Assembly: GCA_903847285.1 (NCBI GenBank)
Contig: CAINDH010000254.1
Location: forward strand, 1 to 21,324
Length of the DNA stretch: 21,324 nt
From: an uncultured Verrucomicrobia subdivision 3 bacterium
Lineage (GTDB): Bacteria; Verrucomicrobiota; Verrucomicrobiae; Limisphaerales; UBA11358
Reading direction: 5' to 3'
Positions 16,781 to 21,324 of this stretch are shown here, piece by piece. A model generated the notes under the pieces. It searched no databases. It was not told the DNA's origin and saw only the letters and a list, made by a program, of their open reading frames with translations. Every line of letters begins with the position of its first letter. Position 1 is the stretch's first letter. Made by a program: the position numbers and the translations under genes.

Positions 16781-16879
16781 TTAATCAATTTTCGATGGCG
16801 GAATTTTTGCGGCGGTGATGCGTTGTTTCAACGCCACCAGTCCGGCGGCGATTTCTTTAGAGACTTTTCCGTGGTTCAT
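16781..16879 (-). pseudogene. In-frame 32-codon ORF upstream of the EEP gene, probable severed N-terminus
   Basis: Reading from ATG at 16879 the frame encodes MNHGKVSKEIAAGLVALKQR, then ITAAKIPPSKID, then TAA (16783-16781), then ACG and the TTG start of the EEP gene, all in one frame. The peptide is an amphipathic helix plus IPPSKID linker. EEP proteins of this subgroup, as I recall them, carry a helical N-terminal extension ending IPPSxLDETLNIATWNIREF; here that junction reads PPSKID-stop-TLNIASWNIREF. A single GAA to TAA change would explain it. Alternatives are a genuine leader peptide coupling translation to the TTG start, or a sequencing error. Confidence 0.5.
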
Positions 16880-16915
16880 GATGTATTTGAATTTTGAACC
16901 AAGCTAGCAATCCGT

Positions 16916-16947
16916 GAAAATGTGGCAAGACTGACTTGCCAATTTTC
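16916..16947. promoter_or_regulatory. 32-nt hairpin in the divergent gap between the EEP and PGPGW genes
   Basis: GAAAAT (16916-16921), a one-base bulge, TGGCAAG (16923-16929), loop ACTGA, then CTTGCCA and ATTTTC (16935-16947) pair as a 13-bp stem. It sits 24 bases before the PGPGW start and 37 bases before the EEP leader ORF. It could act as a shared operator on DNA or as a structure in either 5' leader; its symmetry does not tell which. It is not flanked by converging genes, so a terminator role is less natural. Confidence 0.55.
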
Positions 16948-16970
16948 AATCCCGATGGACATTGGAGCGC

Positions 16971-17255
16971 GTGAATAAAAATCCACCCGGCAGCCTGCGC
17001 CTTCACCTGCGGAAAACGTTGCATCTTGATGGCGTTCCACCGCTCGTCCGGCGCGTGATCGTGGCGGTCATCGGCGGCACAATCCTGGTCATCGGCATCG
17101 CCATGATCGTGTTGCCCGGCCCGGCGGTGGTCGTGATTCCGCTGGGACTGGCGGTGCTGGCTACGGAATTTATCTGGGCCAGACTCTGGCTTCGCCGTGC
17201 CCGGAATATGTTTCACAAAGCCAAAGCCCAAGTGACCGGGCCGCCGAAAAAATAA
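16971..17255 (+). CDS. PGPGW-type small membrane protein
   Basis: A 94-residue protein with a basic N-terminal third, one long hydrophobic region (about 29-65) that can form two membrane segments around the kink IVLPGPAVVVIPLGLAVLA, and a basic C-terminus with WARLWLRRARNM. This matches the putative transmembrane PGPGW family (PF09656), of unknown function. The last motif residues GW are replaced here by AV. GTG at 16971 is preferred to TTG at 16962 because of a GGAG just upstream. It converges on pheT with 2 bases between the stops. Confidence 0.8.
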   Translation: MNKNPPGSLRLHLRKTLHLDGVPPLVRRVIVAVIGGTILVIGIAMIVLPGPAVVVIPLGLAVLATEFIWARLWLRRARNMFHKAKAQVTGPPKK

Positions 17256-17257
17256 TT

Positions 17258-19702
17258 TCAACGCATCACCGCTGCCAATTGTTGCTGCAAGTTCGCTACA
17301 ATTTTTTCGTGCGCCGCGTTCACGTCCACATCGGTCAATGTCTTATCGGCGGCCCGATAGGTGAAGGCATACGCCAAACTCTTCTGACCGTCCGGCACGC
17401 CTTGACCACGGAACACGTCGAAGAGTTCGACGCTTTCCAGATTTGCTGCCTTTGATTGCTTCACCGTTTGCAACACGGCGTCGTGCGTCGTCGCCTCGGG
17501 GACGAGCATGGCCACATCGCGGCGGCTGGAGGGGAATTGCGGCAATTGTCTAAACGACTTGCCCGCGCTGCGTTTCGAGAGCAGCAAATCTAAGTTGAAC
17601 TCCGCGAGAAAAACGCCGTCGCGCAAATCGTTTTTCTTGGCCAACGCGGGCAGCAATTGGCCGAGTTCGCCCAGTGGAAATTTTCCGCCCAGCGTCACCG
17701 CAGCCGATTCAAGAAACAGAGCCGTGCTTTCCACGCGCTTACCGAAGGCGATGCCGCGCAAACCGAATTGCTCCAGCAAATCTTCGACGAGTCCTTTCAA
17801 GTCAGACGCGTCAAACTTCGCGTCCCGTTCGCCGCCGCTCCAGAAGGGCAGGGCGCGCTGGCCGGTGATGGCGATGGCGACGCTGCGATTTTCCTTCGTC
17901 TGCCCGTTCACGTTTGTGAACACGCGGCCAATCTCGAACAGCGCGATGTCGGTATTTTTCCGGCTGACATTGTGGCGCAGAATGTTCAGTAAGCCCGGCA
18001 GCAAACTTGGGCGCAACACATCCATATCGCTGCTCAAAGGATTCGCCAGTGCCACGATACTTTCGGGGGAGACGCGGCAATCTTCCTTCGCTACGAGCGT
18101 CTGACCTTGCGATTCATTCAGGCTCAGACCGGTGAGGATTCGGCGCACGTCACCGATTTGGTCATAGACCGAATCAAACTCATTCGCGCCAAGCGCCCCG
18201 CGCGGCGGCGTGCTGGGAATCTTTTCGATGCCGTAAAGCCGGCCGACTTCCTCGATCAAATCCACTTCACGCTTCATGTCCACGCGCCACGACGGAATCG
18301 TGAACGTGCAAACGCCAGGCGACTGTTCGGCGGCCGCCATGCCCAATTTGACGAGCGAGGAAACCTGCTCTGAGTGGGAAATGCCGATGCCCAGCAAATC
18401 TTTCGACTTCGCGAAATGCAACGTGATCTGCTTGGGCGTGGGCGGGTTGGGAAAATGATCGATGGCGTGGCCGAGCACTTGTCCGCTCGCCAAATCGCAA
18501 ATCAATTGCGCTGTGCGACGGCTCGCCCAATCGCAGATGCCCACATCGCCGCCGCGCTCAAAGCGATACGAGGAATCCGTGCGCAATTCCAGTTTCTTTG
18601 AAGTCGCGCGGATATTTTGCGGTTTGAAATACGCGCTCTCGATGAGCACGTCCACCGTCTGGTCGTTGATCTCGGAATTTTTTCCGCCCATCACGCCCGC
18701 GAGCGCCACGGCCTGCGTCTCGTCGGCGATGAGCAGCATCTGGTTCGTCAACGTGCGCTCTTTGCCGTCAAGCGTCGTGAATTTTTCGCCCTCGTTCGCA
18801 CGGCGGACAACAATCTTCGGCGTATTTGTTCCACTGGCCTTGAGCAGATGATAATCAAACGCGTGCAGCGGTTGGCCGCTTTCGAGCATCACATAGTTCG
18901 TGACGTCCACGACGTTGTTGATGCTGCGAAGGCCGACTTTTTCCAGAATGCTCTTCAACCAATCCGGGCTGGGGCCGACTTTGACTTGGCGGACGATGCG
19001 CGCCGTGTAGCGCGGACACAATTCCGGTTCGTCATTCTGCACGCTGACCAATCCGTTGATCGGTTCGGATTCCGTGTTGAGAAATTGGATCGTGGGAATC
19101 TTGAGTTCGTTGCCCGTCGCCGCCGCGATTTCGCGGGCGATTCCGATGACGCTGTTGAGGTCCGGACGGTTCGGCGTCACTTCGAGATCATAGACCACGT
19201 CGCTGCCGCTGCGTCCGAGATATCCGCCGAACGGTTGGCCGACCTTCGCGTCTTCGCGCAGGAGGAGCAGACCGTTTTCCTTCTTGTGGCCGATGGATTC
19301 GGGGTCGAGACCGAGTTCCTCGTGCGAGCACATCATGCCGTGGGATTCCACACCGCGAATCTTACCGACCTTGATGGTGAACGGTTCCTTGTCGCCCGCC
19401 TTCATGGGCAACGACGCGCCGGGCAGGATGAGCGGCACTTTGTCGCCGGCCTTGAAATTCTGCGCGCCGCAGACGATCTGGCGTTCGCCGGTGCCATCCT
19501 TGACGCGGCAGACGGAGAGCTTGTCCGCGCCCGGATGTTTGTCGCGCGTGATGACCTGCGCCACGACGATGCCGTCGAACGCGCCGGAAATTTTTTGCAC
19601 GCCTTCGACTTCGAGGCCGAGCATGGTGAGCCGTTCGGTCAATTCCTCGGGCGACCAGTTGAAATCAACGTATTGTTTGAGCCAGTTAAGGGTGACTTTC
19701 AT
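17258..19702 (-). CDS. pheT: Phenylalanine--tRNA ligase beta subunit
   Basis: The beta chain of the (alpha-beta)2 PheRS, which with PheS charges tRNA-Phe. The 814 residues match the long bacterial form (E. coli 795). N-terminal MKVTLNWLKQYVDF is followed by the EMAP/OB tRNA-binding domain (about 40-150, FDGIVVAQVITRDKHPGADK, IVCGAQNFKAGDKVPLILPG), then the B3/B4 editing region (SINNVVDVTNYVMLESGQPL, HAFDYHLL), B5 domain (about 410-480, DLIEEVGRLYGIEKIP), the catalytic-core-like region (LANPLSSDMDVLRPSLLPGL) and the anticodon-binding FDX-ACB domain (about 722-814, FPSSRRDVAMLVPE). It starts 9 bases after the ilvA stop, so it is probably co-transcribed with pheS and ilvA. Confidence 0.97.
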   Translation of the reverse strand: MKVTLNWLKQYVDFNWSPEELTERLTMLGLEVEGVQKISGAFDGIVVAQVITRDKHPGADKLSVCRVKDGTGERQIVCGAQNFKAGDKVPLILPGASLPMKAGDKEPFTIKVGKIRGVESHGMMCSHEELGLDPESIGHKKENGLLLLREDAKVGQPFGGYLGRSGSDVVYDLEVTPNRPDLNSVIGIAREIAAATGNELKIPTIQFLNTESEPINGLVSVQNDEPELCPRYTARIVRQVKVGPSPDWLKSILEKVGLRSINNVVDVTNYVMLESGQPLHAFDYHLLKASGTNTPKIVVRRANEGEKFTTLDGKERTLTNQMLLIADETQAVALAGVMGGKNSEINDQTVDVLIESAYFKPQNIRATSKKLELRTDSSYRFERGGDVGICDWASRRTAQLICDLASGQVLGHAIDHFPNPPTPKQITLHFAKSKDLLGIGISHSEQVSSLVKLGMAAAEQSPGVCTFTIPSWRVDMKREVDLIEEVGRLYGIEKIPSTPPRGALGANEFDSVYDQIGDVRRILTGLSLNESQGQTLVAKEDCRVSPESIVALANPLSSDMDVLRPSLLPGLLNILRHNVSRKNTDIALFEIGRVFTNVNGQTKENRSVAIAITGQRALPFWSGGERDAKFDASDLKGLVEDLLEQFGLRGIAFGKRVESTALFLESAAVTLGGKFPLGELGQLLPALAKKNDLRDGVFLAEFNLDLLLSKRSAGKSFRQLPQFPSSRRDVAMLVPEATTHDAVLQTVKQSKAANLESVELFDVFRGQGVPDGQKSLAYAFTYRAADKTLTDVDVNAAHEKIVANLQQQLAAVMR

Positions 19703-19711
19703 TGTAGAAAA

Positions 19712-20929
19712 TTAGCGGGTTGAGTTGGAAAATTTGATGCCGTTTTTGCGTAGGCTTTGTAGCACTTCCCGGACATGGGCGCGATCCCGTGTCTCAATGG
19801 TGCAGGTCACATGAGTCACAGAAACGTCCGTGCCGGCAAACGCGCGTTCGTGGATGATTTCTTTGACGTTCGCGCCCGCCTCGGCCAGCACGTGCGACAA
19901 TCGGGCCAGCCCGCCGGGCCGGTCTCTGATACAAGCGGTGAAACGGGATAGACGCCCTTCCACGACCAGACCTTTTTCTATCACCACGCCGAGGATGTTG
20001 GGGTCAATGTTACCGCCACAAAACGCCAGCACAACGCGTTTGCCTTGGACGGATTTTAATTTCCCGGCCAGCCCGGCGGCCAGTGCCGTAGCCCCGGCAC
20101 CTTCCACAACGGTTTTTTCCGTCTCCAACGCTTTCATGATGGCGTAGGCGATTTGGTTTTCATTTACACTCACTACTTCATCAACGCGGGAACGGGATAA
20201 CGCAAAAGCATTCGCGCCAATCAAGGAAACCGCCAAACCGTCGGCCAAAGTGGGAGAACCAATCACGGCCACGGGATGTCCGGCGCGCAATGACTTGCTG
20301 AATCCCTGCCATTTGGCGGTCTCGACGCCGATGATTTGAACCTTGGGCCGTTTTGATTTTATTGCCAGCGCGACGCCTGCGATAAGCCCGCCGCCGCCGA
20401 TGGGCAGCACAACCGCATCGACATCTCGCACCTGATCTAGGATTTCCAAACCCATCGTGCCCTGACCAGCGATGATAGCAGGATCGTCAAAACCGTGGAT
20501 ATATGTCAGGTTCTGCTCGCTGCATAAGCGGCCGGCTTCCTCTTTGGCAGCACCAAAAGTATCGCCAAACAAAATCACGCGCGCGCCGAGCCGGGCGCAA
20601 GTGCTGCTCTTGATCAAGGGCGCAAACTTGGGCATGACCACCGTCACCGGAATTTTCAAGAGGCTGCCGTGATATGCCAGACCGAGCGCGTGGTTGCCCG
20701 CCGAAGCGGCGATGACACCGCGTCGGCGCTGTTCCGCCGAGAGTAGCAACACCGCATTGCGCGCACCGCGTTCCTTGAAACTGCCGGTATGCTGGAGATT
20801 GTCCAGTTTGCAAAATACCCTCGCGCCGATAAGCTTCGAGAGCTCGTGGGACTCCTGACAAGGCGAGAGCCAGACCCCGCCGGCAATACGCCGCCGCGCC
20901 TGTTCTACGTCTTTTAAAGTGACGGGCAT
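19712..20929 (-). CDS. ilvA: Threonine ammonia-lyase (dehydratase), single C-terminal ACT domain
   Basis: A PLP enzyme that deaminates threonine to 2-oxobutanoate, the first step to isoleucine. The 405 residues fit the medium-length class (TIGR01127 type), longer than catabolic TdcB (about 329) and shorter than E. coli IlvA (514). The Schiff-base lysine is K52 in HTGSFKERGARNA; ASAGNHALG binds the substrate carboxylate and PIGGGGLIAG the phosphate of PLP. Residues about 328-405 form one ACT domain (DRPGGLARLSHVLAEAGANV) that likely senses an amino acid. It lies 15 bases after pheS and 9 bases before pheT, so it splits the usual pheST pair. Serine dehydratase activity is also possible. Confidence 0.93.
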   Translation of the reverse strand: MPVTLKDVEQARRRIAGGVWLSPCQESHELSKLIGARVFCKLDNLQHTGSFKERGARNAVLLLSAEQRRRGVIAASAGNHALGLAYHGSLLKIPVTVVMPKFAPLIKSSTCARLGARVILFGDTFGAAKEEAGRLCSEQNLTYIHGFDDPAIIAGQGTMGLEILDQVRDVDAVVLPIGGGGLIAGVALAIKSKRPKVQIIGVETAKWQGFSKSLRAGHPVAVIGSPTLADGLAVSLIGANAFALSRSRVDEVVSVNENQIAYAIMKALETEKTVVEGAGATALAAGLAGKLKSVQGKRVVLAFCGGNIDPNILGVVIEKGLVVEGRLSRFTACIRDRPGGLARLSHVLAEAGANVKEIIHERAFAGTDVSVTHVTCTIETRDRAHVREVLQSLRKNGIKFSNSTR

Positions 20930-20944
20930 AAATTAAAGCCCTGA

Positions 20945-21324
20945 CTAAAACTGCTTCAAGAACCGCACGTCGTTTTCGTAGAAGAGGCGGATGTCGTTGA
21001 TGCCGTAACGGAGCATGGCGATGCGTTCGATGCCGAAGCCGAACGCCCAGCCGGTCCAGACTTCGGGGTCGTAGCCGACGGTCTCAAACACCTGTGGATG
21101 CACCATGCCGCAGCCGGCGATCTCCAGCCAGTCCTTGCCCATCTTCTTGACCATCGCATTGGTGAAATCAATCTCGTAGCTCGGCTCGGTGTAGCTGAAA
21201 TAATGCGGCCGGAAACGGATTTTCACGTCGCTGCCCATGAGTTCGCGGAAGACGAATTCCACCGTGCCCTTGAGGTCGCCGACGGTGACGTGCTTGTCCA
21301 CGTAAAGCCCCTCGATCTGGTGGA
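20945..21324 (-). CDS. pheS: Phenylalanine--tRNA ligase alpha subunit, C-terminal part (gene start outside window)
   Basis: The frame is open to the window edge and gives about 125 C-terminal residues. The sequence [20 protein letters not shown], then [37 protein letters not shown], and class II motif 3 [20 protein letters not shown] are characteristic of PheS. It ends in [14 protein letters not shown], the normal family terminus. It is the first visible gene of the pheS-ilvA-pheT run. The GTG at 21301 is an internal valine codon, not the start. Confidence 0.97.
   Translation of the reverse strand, partial: HQIEGLYVDKHVTVGDLKGTVEFVFRELMGSDVKIRFRPHYFSYTEPSYEIDFTNAMVKKMGKDWLEIAGCGMVHPQVFETVGYDPEVWTGWAFGFGIERIAMLRYGINDIRLFYENDVRFLKQF

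Noticed and set aside
18617..19723. 368-residue plus-strand ORF opposite pheT
   Set aside because: It is antisense to well-conserved PheT domains, is rich in Arg/Ala/Asp with no motif, and long antisense frames are expected at this GC content.

Overview
The window reads as a chromosomal segment of a Verrucomicrobiota bacterium, probably of the Pedosphaera/Limisphaera type. This is inferred from gene content: a secreted glycosidase carrying autotransporter-type beta-strand repeats but no barrel, an F1 beta subunit with a charged insertion, a DUF6428 protein in an arsenic operon, DUF2203 and PGPGW proteins, and many starts without a clear Shine-Dalgarno. Coding density is high and no stretch over 300 bases lacks a gene. 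No tRNA, rRNA, IS element, prophage or CRISPR array was seen.

Layout. (1) 1-2081, plus strand: the 3' part of atpD, then atpC (end of an ATP synthase operon), a 33-residue highly basic ribosomal-type protein (bS22/mS38-like), a terminator, and a DUF2203 protein. (2) 2085-6383, minus strand: an envelope redox module. A secreted YHYH protein overlaps (ATGA) a secreted protein that fuses an MbnP-like copper-binding domain to a di-haem MauG/CcpA-type peroxidase; a secreted PQQ-type beta-propeller follows. (3) 6475-10135, minus strand: an arsenic operon in the order arsR, DUF6428, acr3, arsC, then a HI0933/TIGR03862-type flavoprotein whose start codon is problematic. (4) 10231-11973: a small zinc-finger membrane protein (minus) divergent from a UDP-GlcNAc/UDP-glucose-type dehydrogenase (plus). 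(5) 11986-15801, minus: a 1271-residue secreted GH128-like glycosidase with LamG, Ig-like and beta-strand-repeat regions. (6) 15926-16879, minus: an EEP-fold nuclease/phosphatase that starts at TTG directly after a 32-codon in-frame ORF ending in TAA, which looks like an ancestral N-terminus cut off by a nonsense codon. A 32-nt hairpin lies in the divergent gap to a PGPGW membrane protein (plus). (7) 17258-21324, minus: pheS (3' part), ilvA and pheT as a tight operon, with threonine ammonia-lyase inserted between the two PheRS subunit genes.

The arsenic genes form a standard detoxification pathway: a sensor repressor, arsenate reduction, and arsenite export, with two accessory genes. The YHYH / MbnP-peroxidase / propeller cluster is the least conventional part. 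In methanotrophs MbnH, a MauG relative, oxidises a tryptophan of MbnP to make a copper site; here enzyme-like and substrate-like domains sit in one chain.
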